Positions 24,184 to 35,662 of a stretch of DNA of 64,000 nt are shown piece by piece. A model generated the notes under the pieces. The model ran no database searches. It was not told the DNA's origin and worked only from the letters and a program-made list of their open reading frames with translations. Position numbers and translations under genes: made by a program. Origin of the DNA: Psilocybe azurescens (Eukaryota > Basidiomycota > Agaricomycetes > Agaricales > Agrocybaceae); NCBI GenBank assembly GCA_023853785.1, contig JAJIRX010000732.1:94541-158540 (forward strand), written 5' to 3'. Each line of letters opens with the position of its first letter. Position 1 is the stretch's first letter.

Positions 24184-25782
24184 CAGTAGCTTAAACTTTT
24201 GTCCCAATATTTTGTGTTTTTGGATAAATTGGTTTATAACTCAGTAATGGCCAGAGATAAAATTTTGATATTTTTTGTAGATACTAGACACTAATACCTA
24301 AAACCTGACTGCTAAATCAAGTGATATGAAACAGAATTGATTAAATGATAAATCAAACAAAATGGCTTATCATTGGGACAAAAGTTTGAGCCTCTAATTT
24401 AAAACCAATAAATATGGTTTACAAGTATAAAATGTTCTTGAATTGACTGTGGGAATGGTAAACAATGTCATGTGACCTTTTTGTATTGATTTGATGTGTT
24501 GAAATCAATTTCAACCACCTTTATCTCTTACCACAACCTCATGAAACCTATATCTGCTTCTCAGTGTTCTGCTGTGGCTTCTCTTCTTGAAGAAGGATAT
24601 TCCCTTTGTCAAATAGAGTCTAAAACTGGTCTAGGAAAGTCTACTATTGGGAGGATCAAGAAAGAATTGGGTTTAGACAAAGAAAACAACAAACCAGACC
24701 GACATGCCAAGCTTTCTGAAAGAAATAAACAAGCAGTTTGTTGACAAATCAGCACTGGAAAGCTTGACAATGCTGTTCAGGCCACCCATTACATTAATGC
24801 TATCATATCTACACCAGTCTCAGCCCAAACAGTCAGAGATGCACTAAAGAAAAACAATTTTTGGTCCATTGTTAAGCAGAAATGACCTCTGCTTAAACAG
24901 GCTTAAAGAAACAAATGTCTTAACTTTGCCCAATACCATAAAAACTGGACAGTTGAAGATTGAAAACAAGTCTTGTGGACAGATAAAACAAAGATTAACA
25001 GGATTGAATCAGATGGGAGGGTCTACACTTGGAAACAGAAGGGAGAAGCACTTTCAGACAGGACTACTATCCCAACAGTCAAACATGGAGGAGGGAATAA
25101 TCTCATGGTATGGGGTAGCATGGGTTAGAATGGAGTAGAAAAGCTGATAGAAGTGCAGGGGATCATGAATGCTGATCAATATTGTGCTATTTTGGAGGAG
25201 GGGTAGAAGAAAGCTTTGAAAATTGGGAGTTCCAGAAGAGGAGTGGATTTTTCAGCAGGACAATGACCCCAAACATACCTCTAAAAGGCTGACCAGTGGT
25301 TTGAAGAAAACAGCATTCAAGTTATGGAATGGCCTGCCCAATCCCCAGATATGAACCCCATTGAACACTTGTGGAAACACTTGAAAAGACATTTAAATAA
25401 ATATCCAACACCACCCAAAGGAGTACATGAATTATGGGAGAGAGTGGCAGAGGAGTGGAGCAAGATTACAACAGAAACATGCCCAACACACATAGAAAGC
25501 ATGTACAGAAGAATTGCAGCAGTCTTTAAAACAAAAAAGGTCATACCTAGTATTGAATAGTATTATAATAGAGGCTCAAACTTTTGTCCCAATGATAAGC
25601 CATTTTGTTTGATTTATCATTTAATCAATTCTGTTTCCTATCACATAATTTAGCGGTCAAATTTTAGGTATTAGTGTCTAGTATCTACAATAAAATTTCA
25701 GAATTTTATCTCCAGCTATTACTGAGTTATAAACCAATTTATCCAAAAACACAAAATATTGGGACAAAAGTTTGAGCTACTG
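24184..25782 (+). mobile_element. Tc1/mariner element with long terminal inverted repeats
   Basis: The element is 1599 bases long and flanked by TA (24182-24183 and 25783-25784). The terminal inverted repeats are about 210 bases. The outer end is CAGTAGCTTAAACTTTTGTC, with TCAAAC on the right. A second internal copy of the TTTGTCCCAAT motif sits at the inner edge of each repeat (about 24376 and 25571). A decayed transposase gene lies between them. Confidence 0.9.
24496..25560 (+). pseudogene. Tc1-family transposase, decayed
   Basis: The N-terminal helix-turn-helix is visible as ISASQCSAVASLLEEGY and GLGKSTIGRIKKELG. After a TGA where Arg is expected (24742-24744) the protein continues with LDNAVQATHYINAII, then NWTVEDWKQVLWTDKTKIN (first catalytic Asp), TIPTVKHGGGNNLMVWGSMG, FQQDNDPKHTS in a shifted frame (second Asp) and MNPIEHLWKHLKRHL (Glu). 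This is the D,D34E triad of Tc1-like transposases, which cut and paste at TA. At least four internal stops or frame shifts make it non-functional. Confidence 0.88.
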
Positions 25783-25784
25783 TA

Positions 25785-27560
25785 AATGTCAGGCTGGCTG
25801 GTTTACAATCTGTGGTCATGCAGATTGCTTGTCTCTGGAACAGGCATGATGTTGCATACAATGATAACAGTGACAACTGGGAAAGTCATTGAATGTTGTC
25901 AAATATATAAGCACTAGTACATATATTGTATTTTTAGAATACAATTTGCCACAGCTAATCTTGATTGCATTAAAGATTGTGAAAAAGCACTGGGCATGAC
26001 AGTAGTGAGTACTTAATGGCTCATAGACATTTGTGGTACATCTTTAGCACACCTGGGCTGGCCAGACCACCTGATTGTGTGTCATGTTTAGTTCACTTGA
26101 GTAATATTGTATATACTCAATGCTTAATATCTTTTACTCAAGGTAGTCTGCACAGTAGAATACAAAAGAGATGAAGTGCTGAGCTGGAATACATACATAT
26201 TGGTGGGATCATGTCAAACATCTGTGCTTGCATGTCCATAGAGAATTGAATAGGCACTTTGAAAGTCAGAGAGTGTAATTAGAACAGGCTTAAAGGACCC
26301 ATGTTCACACATGTCTACTTAAGAACCCTCTGGGATGCACAATATACAACTCAATATAAAAGGCTCAGATGAAAGTCAAAACACCTGACATTAGCATATG
26401 AGCATTTCACTTGCATTTCACCTTACTTATCACTTTTTCCACAATTTTTCTTTATTTTTTCTCACTTTTACAGATACAAAGTTAAATGTCTTATTATGTA
26501 GGTAATAGACTTGTTCTTTTGCACAGGGACCCTGTGAGGGTCCAATGTTGCAAATCTATATTTCTCATTTTTTTAAATAATATAATGTGAATAAATTCTG
26601 TTGCTTTTGTAAAATTGGCTTTTCTCAAATTATTTTTGCTAAATTGTGCCCCATTGACCACTGTGGAAACACATCACATTTTTTCAACTGATAACATGGC
26701 ATGAATTCTGAATTCTGTTATTTTTTTCATCCACCACTTTGATAATGTGATATGAATTTGCTTTTGCTATTGGCTTCTCCTGAATTCTTTTTGCTGATTT
26801 AACTGTTCTTGTATTTTCTGATGTTTGGATGTGTTCCCATTTGTAGAGTACTCAATAGTTTAGTCCTTCCAGCAAGGAAACAAGATAAATATGTGGCCTT
26901 GTTTTTGAGCCAAAACATGGCTTATGGACAAATACATCTTGGTCATGGATTTCAGCTTGCTATATGTCAGTATCATCTAGGAGTAAAAAATTGATTCCAT
27001 GACTGTCAAATCAGTCAAAAATGATGACATACATTGTATTTTTCTGTCTTTTTATTGACCAAGTTTAAATTGACTTGTGAATTATGAGTCCAGTGTATGT
27101 AACCACAGCTCTGTTAAAACCTTATTCTGGCACTCTTATAGAGACTGCTCTCATGCACACTATTCTGTATTTTATATATGTATTATGTTTAATATAATGG
27201 TCAAAATATTGTGATAAATGTGCCAAAAGGTGCAAAATCCAGCCCCAATATTGTAAAATAGCTCTTTTTTCTTCAAATTTTTAATATTGTGTGTAGCAAA
27301 TCATTCAGTATTTGGATTGTAAATTTTAAAAGCCAAAAAGTAGGGGAAAGGATGGTTAAATCAACCCCACAAAAGGACTTGTTACACAGTGCAAACCAAC
27401 GGCCATCACACTTTTCATGCCACAAGTGAGAAAAAGTGATTTTTGTCATGAAAAGTAAAATTGTAAAAGTAACTTTGTTAACCACCCACCATAGAGCATG
27501 CCAGGCACTGGGCATAACGAAGTGACCTTCTGATGCATATAAGTAGTTCGGTCGCACCAC
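25785..27560. other. AT-rich repeat DNA without genes
   Basis: Low-CpG, AT-rich sequence with only short frames. The minus frame at 27273-27560 shows no family signature. Composition changes to normal, CpG-containing sequence close to 27560, which probably marks the edge of the repeat block. Confidence 0.4.
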
Positions 27561-28560
27561 TACCCTTGTTGCTCACTGCCGTTGAAGGCGGCTGACAACG
27601 GACGTCCTGGACCTTTCCGATCTGCGGTGCCCGTTGCCGAAATTGATGATTGCGAGAAGCTTAATGATAGGGGCATATTTTAACGTCATGAACGAGTACG
27701 GGGATACGTCAGCGGAAGAGTAATGTATTCTTGCTTTCTTAGACCCTTACCGAATTAAGATACACATGTTAACGTTGGCCTCAACTCAAGGAGATACTCT
27801 GGCATAACGAATGGGGTTCTTCGCAGTAGAAACCAGTAGAAATGAAGGTGGGCGATGCCAAGGCGGTAACTAAAGACAAAGCATTGTAACCCTAATTTGA
27901 TTTCGTGTTCTCTCTGTTATAAGTACATCATGGTGCGCCAGAACGGATGGAACGGATGCGTTGATGACTTTAAAGTTGTTTTGGCTGGTCGACATTTTTT
28001 CTTGAACTGCAGCGATATTTCTGGATCCGTGATATGTCGTTGGTCCCATGGAAGCCCCAAGTGTATTTCGTTACACAAACGAGTCTGATGATGACTGTCA
28101 CCCCATTGCGAAGACCTGCATATGTAGTTAACTTGGCAACCGAGTCGCTGCACCACGAGGAAACGCAAATTTCCCGTCGATGACTAAACACAAAGTCGTG
28201 TTCAACCTTCAGATTCTCAGAGCCTTTTACAGCCTTTTGTTACAGTTGTCCAGTGATTGACCTTGGCTATTCCTTTCAGATGCATCATTCGAGATTTCGG
28301 TATGCCCAGACTTTCTTTCTCCTAGGGCAGACTATTGCTAGCGAGCCTATATAACGCGGGCATCCAGAGCCCCCTGCTGTCGTCCCTTCCACCCTCCGTT
28401 CTCCATTCCCGTTCTCCTTCCTTCCTTCATCCTTCCTTCTATTTTCTTTGTCCCACTTTCACTTTCATTCTTTTCTCTCTACACACGCTCGGCCGTGTCT
28501 TTATTCCATTTTTCACTATTTCCTATTTCCATTAACTTCCAAGTACTCACCGTTTCGACA
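27561..28560. other. upstream region of fungalysin 1
   Basis: Normal composition. A pyrimidine-rich tract (about 28380-28560, CTTCCTTCCTTC and similar) directly before the ATG is typical of strong promoter and leader regions in basidiomycetes. No other gene is recognised. Confidence 0.4.
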
Positions 28561-31213
28561 ATGGTTTCCTTCTCCGGCTCGTTTTTCTCGTCCATCATCG
28601 TGGCCGCTGTGCTCAGCGCGACCTGCGTCGACGCCGCGCCGTGGCCTATCCACGCGCGCCACGCTACCCACCGCACCCGCCACATCGGGAAGCGCGCCCT
28701 GAAAATCGAGAGTTACCACCCCAAGTCCACTTTCAAGGTGTGTAGCATCCAAAAAAAATCCAAATCTAATCTCGGCGTCGGAGTCGGAGTCGAGTTAGAG
28801 GATGGAAAATTAAAAACTATTTTTGTCCGAGGGCTGATCTGTTGATAGACATTCGGTGACAACGGCGCCACGGTCCCGAGCGGGAACTCTCTGGTCGGCT
28901 CTTCCAACCCTCTGAAAGACTCCGCGTTCTCCTATGTCAGCTCCTTAGGCATCAGCGCGGACGACGTTACCTATAAATCTGGCTTCCAAGCGGGTGCCAA
29001 CCGCGTCGCGTACCTCAAGCAGTCTATTGTACGCATCGTGTCCCTGACTGATCACTCCTAACTAAACTGATTCTCGTCTTGTAGAATGGAATTCCTCTGG
29101 CGAATGCTGTTGCCAACGTCGCGTTCAACGGCGACACTGTCGTTTCGTACGGATCCTCCTTCGTCGACGCCAAAACCGGTACGCCCCCATCCTTTCCTTC
29201 CTTTTTCCCTTCTCTCATCCACTCATCTTGAATCTCGCTCTCCCCTATCTCCCCTCCCTCCCCTCCAGCCAAAATTGCACCCGCAGAGCCCACCGTAGGC
29301 TGGCGCTCCGTGCTCTCCAAGATCGAGGACTCCCTAGAGGGAAAGTACAACGGCTTCAACGCGACGCTCGAGTATCTCGCCCAGAGCGACGGCTCCGTCG
29401 CGCTCACGCACGTCATCCAGATCCAGAACGAGGACACGAACGCGTGGTACGAGGCGTACATCGACGCGCACTCCGGTGCGCTCCTGAGCGTCACGGACTT
29501 TGTGAACGATGCTTCGGTGCGTTCTTTCCTTTCCCTTTCAGATGCCGGTGTGGTGTGGGTATATGCGCGACATTTCTCTTACGAGATTGGTTTGGTCTCT
29601 TTTTTTTTGCTTTAGTACACTGCTCTCCCTTTGACGAAAGTAAGCTTTGAAGATGGTGTGGAGACTATCGTCGACCCCGAGGACCCCGAGGCTTCTCCCT
29701 TCGGCTGGCACAGCGTCGGAAACGGCGAGTCAACAACAACATCGTGAGTCCTCCACCACACATACGTGCTCAAAAGCCAATTCTCATCCCATCTTCCTCC
29801 CTCTCCTCCTCCTCCCATCATCACGATGCAGAGGCAACAACGTCCTCGCCTTCAAAGGCCAACAAGTATCCGCCCAAACCGCGGCCGGGCTCAACTTCAA
29901 CGCCGAGTACGACGACACCAAGCAGCCGACCGACGCGACGAACGTGAACGCCGCGCGCACCAACGCGTTCTTCGTCGCCAACGCCGTGCACGACTTCGCG
30001 TACCGCTACGGCTTCACGGAGAGCGCGTTCAACTTCCAGCTGTCAAACCAGGGCAAAGGCGGGCGCCAGAACGACCGCGTGCTGCTCTCGGTGCAGGACG
30101 CGTCGGGTGTGAATAATGCGAATTTCGCAACGCCCCCTGAGTAAATTTATGTTTTTTTTCGATTGTCTTCTCGTTTTTGAAAAAAAAATCTTTTAGTGGT
30201 CAATCGGGTATCTGTCGCATGTTTGTATGGAACCTCACTCCCGTAAGTCTATCGTCGTCTATTTCTTCATATTCTCATAGCACTCCTCCTTCTCCTTCTA
30301 GCCTGTCAACCGCGACGGATCGATGGAGAACGACATCATCGTCCACGAGCTCGCACACGGGATCACCAACCGCCTCACAGGCGGCGGCACCGGCCGATGC
30401 TTGCAGACTACTGAGTCTGGAGGGCTCGGGGAGGGCTGGGGAGATGCTATGGCCAAGTGCGTTCTCGCTGTTATGCTTCTTTTTTATGCCGGTGGTTTCT
30501 CAACTGAACCAACTTTTTTGATTATTTAGCTGGATGGTGCAAAAGTCTGCACAGACCGTCGACTTTGCGATCGGCGCGTATGTTACAGGCGACGCGCGGG
30601 GCATCAGGTCTGCGCCATACTCGGTGAACAAGGCGACGAACCCGTTGACGTATGCGAGCCTCCAAAGGCTGAACCAGGTTCATGGTCAGTTTTCGTCCTC
30701 CTTTCCCTCTCCTCCCTTGCCTCCCTCTCCTCCCTCTCCTCCCTCCCTCCCTCCCTACCTCTTAGAATGAATGAATAAAATCACTAACACCGATGCAATT
30801 GCAACAGAGATCGGCGAGGTCTGGGCGAACATGCTGCACAACGTCTACGCCGCTCTCGTCGCCGAGCTCGGATTCTCGGCGGACAAGCTGACCAACCCCG
30901 ACGGCCCCGAGGGCAACATCGTGTTCATGCGACTGTACATGGATGCGCTGTCGCTGCAGCCGTGTAATCCTACTTGTGAGTTGGGTTTCTCTCTTTTCCT
31001 TTTCTTCTCTCGCTCTCGCTCTCTTTTGGGTTTAGCGGCTGACTTCGATTCGCAGTTGTTGAGGCCCGCGATGCATGGATCCAAGCCGACCAGAACCGCT
31101 ACGGAGGTGCGAATACGTGCACGGTCGTCAAGGCCTTTGCGAGCCGTGGGCTCGGGCTCAGAGCGAGCGCGGCGTTCACGGATGATGCTACGCTCCCTGC
31201 TGGATGCAGCTAA
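28561..31213 (+). CDS. fungalysin 1, secreted M36 metallopeptidase
   Basis: Eleven exons join without disruption: 28561-28737, 28849-29028, 29085-29178, 29269-29516, 29616-29743, 29832-30140, 30197-30242, 30302-30456, 30530-30684, 30808-30975 and 31056-31213. They total 1818 bases, 605 residues, the usual size for M36. A signal peptide ([20 protein letters not shown]) is followed by the FTP propeptide (SYHPKSTF, then [20 protein letters not shown]) and the catalytic domain ([18 protein letters not shown]). The zinc site [15 protein letters not shown] and the downstream Glu motif [16 protein letters not shown] follow, with a C-terminal [18 protein letters not shown]. The zinc endopeptidase is secreted as a zymogen and degrades extracellular protein. 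A paralogue lies tail to tail 960 bases downstream with the same exon plan. Confidence 0.95.
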
Positions 31214-32172
31214 ACGCCACTGCTGGTGTTTATTTTACTTACTTGATAACGGAAAGGAACGGAACGGCAGTAACACATTCTTTTTTTGCATGGTTGGATA
31301 ATACTTATTTACGTAGGATGAGGAGAGGATTGGATTAGATAGATACCCATTATACACAACGCTGTCTTTTCAATCGGAGATTTTTTCTGATTTTCGGATT
31401 CGGAGTTTGGGTGTTGTGAATGGATTGGATTGGATTGCATACTTGGCGCGTAAGTGTTCCGACTTGACATCTTCACTGACACTGACGGAAAGCGCTACTC
31501 AAACTCGATTGTTCAGCGCTAAATAAAATTCTGATTGTCGCACGCGGCAGGGCCCTTGAGTTGAACTACAATGCCTGACTTTCCTAAGTCGACTCTACTT
31601 AGACCCGTGAGAATAAACATGCCACAAAAATAGATTTGACCTTGATCTTGACATGAAGTAAAGATTTAAAAAAACCACAGCACCCAGGATTCCCGCGTGG
31701 TCCCCCACCGTGGTACTAACAGGGCGGCACACTGTTTAACTGCGCAGATCGGACGGGATGCGGTGCTTTCAGTGTCCTATGGCCGTGGATGTTTGTAAAG
31801 GTGGGTTTTTGGTCATATCATCACTTTTTGTCCTCTTTGTGGGAATTTTGTAAGTGCTGTGCTTAACGGAGAATAAGTAAAATTGTATTGTTATTCTTTA
31901 CGTCTACATGCTAGCTAATCTTGAGATAGAAAAAAGTTGTCGTCGTGGGCTTCGATGCATTGGTTGATTACGCAATGTGCATCTTACATCGTTATTCGAG
32001 AGAAAATGTTTGAAAAATACATATATATTTATACAGGTACCCTTATGCTACAGTGTTTAAGTGCTACATGTGTAATGGCAGTGCAGAGCATTAAATGAAG
32101 TCGTAAAAGTCATATCAAAACTGGTGTCCATCAAGGTCCTTATCCTTGCGTAACTCGTAACTCGCTGATCTC
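31214..32172. other. spacer between convergent fungalysin genes
   Basis: The two terminators must lie here. The stretch is AT-rich with GGATTGGATT-type short repeats near 31325-31440. No gene or RNA is recognised. Confidence 0.4.
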
Positions 32173-34614
32173 TCAGCAGCCCTCAAGGCCAGTAAAATCG
32201 TCGTCAAAGTTACCATTAGCCCGTACGCCGAGGCCACGACTGGCAAATGCATTGAATACTCTGCATTTGTGCGCCCCATCGTAGCGGATGACATCGGCCA
32301 GGGTCCAAGCGTCCCGGGCTGCAACAACTATACGATTGTAAAAAAAAAAACATTCAGAAGACGATTCCTTTGAGTTTCATTATAACTATGGCTCACAGGT
32401 TGGGTTGCAAGGCTGCAGAGACAAAGCGTCCATGAACAGACGCATGAACACGATGTTTCCTTCAGAACCGTCGGCGTTGGTGAGCTTGTCTTCCGAGAAC
32501 CCGTGATCTTCGACGAGTACAGCGTAGACATTGTGCAACATGTTCGCCCAGACTTCTCCGATATCTTACAATAAATATGGCTTGAGCATACAGAATCAAA
32601 TGCGAGGAAAAGAGCGAGATCGTGACTAACCATGCACCTCGTTAGAGGTCTTGAGCGCCGAATAGGTGAGGGGGTTCACAGTCTTATCCACCGAGTACGG
32701 GTGCGAGCGAATGCCTTTAACCGTGTTGTTGATCACATATCCACCCATGGCCATGTCAGCAGTCTGTGCTTTCTGGATCATCCAGCTAGTGAAAATATCG
32801 ACACCATCAAGACCAATAGCGAAAGAAAAACTTTGAACACGAATTAGACGTACTTGGCCATGGCATCTCCCCAGCCTTCACCGAGGCCTCCGGACTCTGT
32901 GGTCTGCAAGCATCGCGCTGTTCCTCCTCCAGTCAGACGATTGGTAATTCCGTGGGCTAGCTCGTGGACGAGGATGTCGTTCTGCATCGACCCGTCTCTC
33001 TCTACAGGCTGAAGGAGGTGGAAGTCCCGGTAAATAAAATGACAGATTATAACGACACTAAGAAGAATAAACTTACTGTGCGAGTGAATGTGAACATGCG
33101 ACAGACTCCATTTTGACCGCTGAATGTCACATTAAACCGATGAGCACCCATGTTGGATATTGACGTCACCATAACAATAAACATAGTAAAAGACTCACTC
33201 AGGCGGCGACGCAAAGTTCGCATTATTCTTCCCCGACGCATCCTGCACAGAAATGAGAACCTGGTCGTTTCCCCACGTGCTTTCCCAAAGTTATTGAGCT
33301 GGTAATTGAACGCTGTCTCTGTGAATCCATAACGATACGCAAAGTCATGCACGGTATTCGCAATGTAGAACGCATTCGTTCTGGCTGCAGCGAGGTTGGC
33401 CGGGAACGGCGGGGGTTGGTGTCATTGTAGAAGTTCTCGAAGCTGGGGCCGGAATCTGATTGGCGTTGAACTTCTTGGCCTTTGAATACCTGCACGTTGT
33501 TCCCTCTGCAGTGGGGCTGTGAGATTTATTGAGGCATGGGATTCCAGAAGGACGAGCACTTACGAGGTTGTCGTTGAATTTCCAAATCCGATGTTATGCC
33601 AGCCAAGTGGGGACGATTCAAGGTCTTCAGGATTGAATATGAAGTCCATTCCATCGAGTAAACTTTGCTTTGTGATCGGAATGGCGGCATACTGGGAGGG
33701 TTCTCAGTAGAAATAACGACGGAAATAGGGCATAGATAGACTTACTGTAGCATGGTTGACAAAGTCCGTAACACTGACAAGCTCACCGGAGTGCGCATCA
33801 ATGTATGCTTCGTACCAAGTGCCAGTCGTTTCACTTTGGATCTGGACAACATGTGCGAGAGAGATGGAGCCATCGCTGTGGGCTAGGTATTCGAGGGTGG
33901 CATTCCAGCCGTTGTATTTGCCTTCGAGGTCGTTCTCGATTTGGGGGAGCACCGACCTCCATTCTACGGTAGGCTTCGCTGGGGCGATTTTGGCTGTATA
34001 GTAGCTGAGTATATTGTCCTTCGATTCAATGGAATGTTATGAAGAAAGCCTACCTGACTTGGTGTCTACGAACGATGTCGCATACGATACGACCTTATCG
34101 CCTTTGAATCCGACGCTGGCTACGGCGTTTGCGAGAGGAATACCATTCTACAAAGTAATACCACGATAAGCAGGAGAGCCACACATCAAAGAGAAAACAA
34201 ACGATAGTTTGCTTGACATAAGCCACCCGTGTTGATGCCGAAGTAAACCCAGAGCCATAGGTCACTTTGTCAGAACTTATACCCAGACCGTTGAGATACA
34301 CAAAGGCAGAGTCCTTCAACGACCCAGCGGCCAGAGATGATCCGCTCCCAACTGTGACCCCATCATTGCCGAACGTCTACAGAGCACAAGGAATACTAAT
34401 GAGCATGCATGAAAATCGTAAAGTCCGGTGCAGATGAACGCACCTTGAAAGTAGATCTAGGATGATAGCTCTCCAGTTTAAGCTCTCGTTTCCCAATGTA
34501 TCGAGTCCGATGAGTGGCATGGCGAGCGTGTTCAGGGTACGGCGCGGCGTCGACGTAAATGGCAAACACGGCGGCGACGATTAATGAAAAGAACGATTTG
34601 GAAAAAGCAACCAT
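32173..34614 (-). CDS. fungalysin 2, secreted M36 metallopeptidase (two frame breaks)
   Basis: The start at 34614 gives MVAFSKSFFSLIVAAVFAIY, a signal peptide aligned with fungalysin 1. Exon 1 is 34444-34614. Intron positions follow the paralogue, including the FTP exon LEYLAHSDGSISLAHVVQIQ, the zinc site [15 protein letters not shown] (about 32940-32985), [16 protein letters not shown] and the last exon with [14 protein letters not shown], stop at 32173-32175. In the exon before the catalytic site two single-base breaks occur. The G run at 33411-33415 (plus strand) is one short before a PFPANLAAARTNAF-like segment. The C run at 33271-33274 is one short before NDQVLISVQD-like text. Every other part is conserved, so the gene may be intact in the organism. 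Confidence 0.88.
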
Positions 34615-35662
34615 TGTCAAAATAGTTGTTGAAGTTCAATAAAGGATAGTTAAAAAAGACTTGTACGGAGACCTGAACAGAGTAGGTTTGAAAAATAGAT
34701 CGTAGAAAAGATCGTAGAAGCAATAAAAAGCCGAGAACGGGAAACTAGGAAAAGAAGGGAGAGAGGAACGACGATATTTTAAGAGCAGAGTTTTATATCG
34801 CCGTTTACAATAAGCGCAGATAATCCTGGGCAATGTCATGGTATCATCATGGCCGTACGACTGAAAAAATAGGTAGAAATCCGAAAGCATGTCTTTGCTA
34901 ACGACAATAAGAGGACAATGGATTGTACAATGGGGTAGGTGGGACTTGGGAGAAAGCAATGCGGCAACAATTGACCTGGGTTACTGTAATATGGCTTGGC
35001 AATGGCAACGCCAAGAGCCAAGAACGAGGTCGAAGGACTTTGCCCTTTTGGGTTAAATATTTCAACTTTGACTATGTATTTATGGCCCAAGTACGGTCAT
35101 CGTTTGGCCTCTAAGTCGTCCAGACTCGTCCTCAGCTCGACGAATGTCATCAGCTCGACGATGAGTATAGCTCCGATTTAAAGGCAATGTTACTTACAAA
35201 GATATCTCGGTGAAGTGAGCTATTCCAAGAAATATATAGATTTCCGCAGATTGAGAATGCTAACGAATGGGAGAACTCTAGACAAGATAAGTCTGGCGAT
35301 GTTGCAGTGTTCGGCGAGCGAAGGGAGCGATGCGGTTGGAGGAGGCTGTCGAGCTTGCGCGTTGGGGTTGCTTATCCTTGGGATTAAGCCTGAGGCCTGA
35401 GCAATAGTGTTTTATGGACATTGTTTGCATTTCCTTCTTTTCGTGATCAGGGTTGTAGGTAGAAGTGAATGTTTACGTTTAACGTTTATGACTTGATATA
35501 TGTATGATAACTTCGATTGAGTAGATGGATGGGAAAGAATTTGTAACCATCACTCACATGTGGTTGGAAGGCCTGGGAATTGTACGAGGTTCCTGTTCTT
35601 CAGTAACGTCCACAATCTTTTCTATCTAGCTTATTGCAATCTATCTTCTATTCTGAATATCA
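34615..35662. other. intergenic between divergent genes
   Basis: This is the shared upstream region of fungalysin 2 (minus) and the SET gene (plus). No motif could be assigned with confidence. Confidence 0.4.

Noticed and set aside
27273..27560. 95-codon minus-strand frame in AT-rich DNA
   Set aside because: Hydrophobic composition follows from T-rich sequence; no family, start context or neighbours support it.
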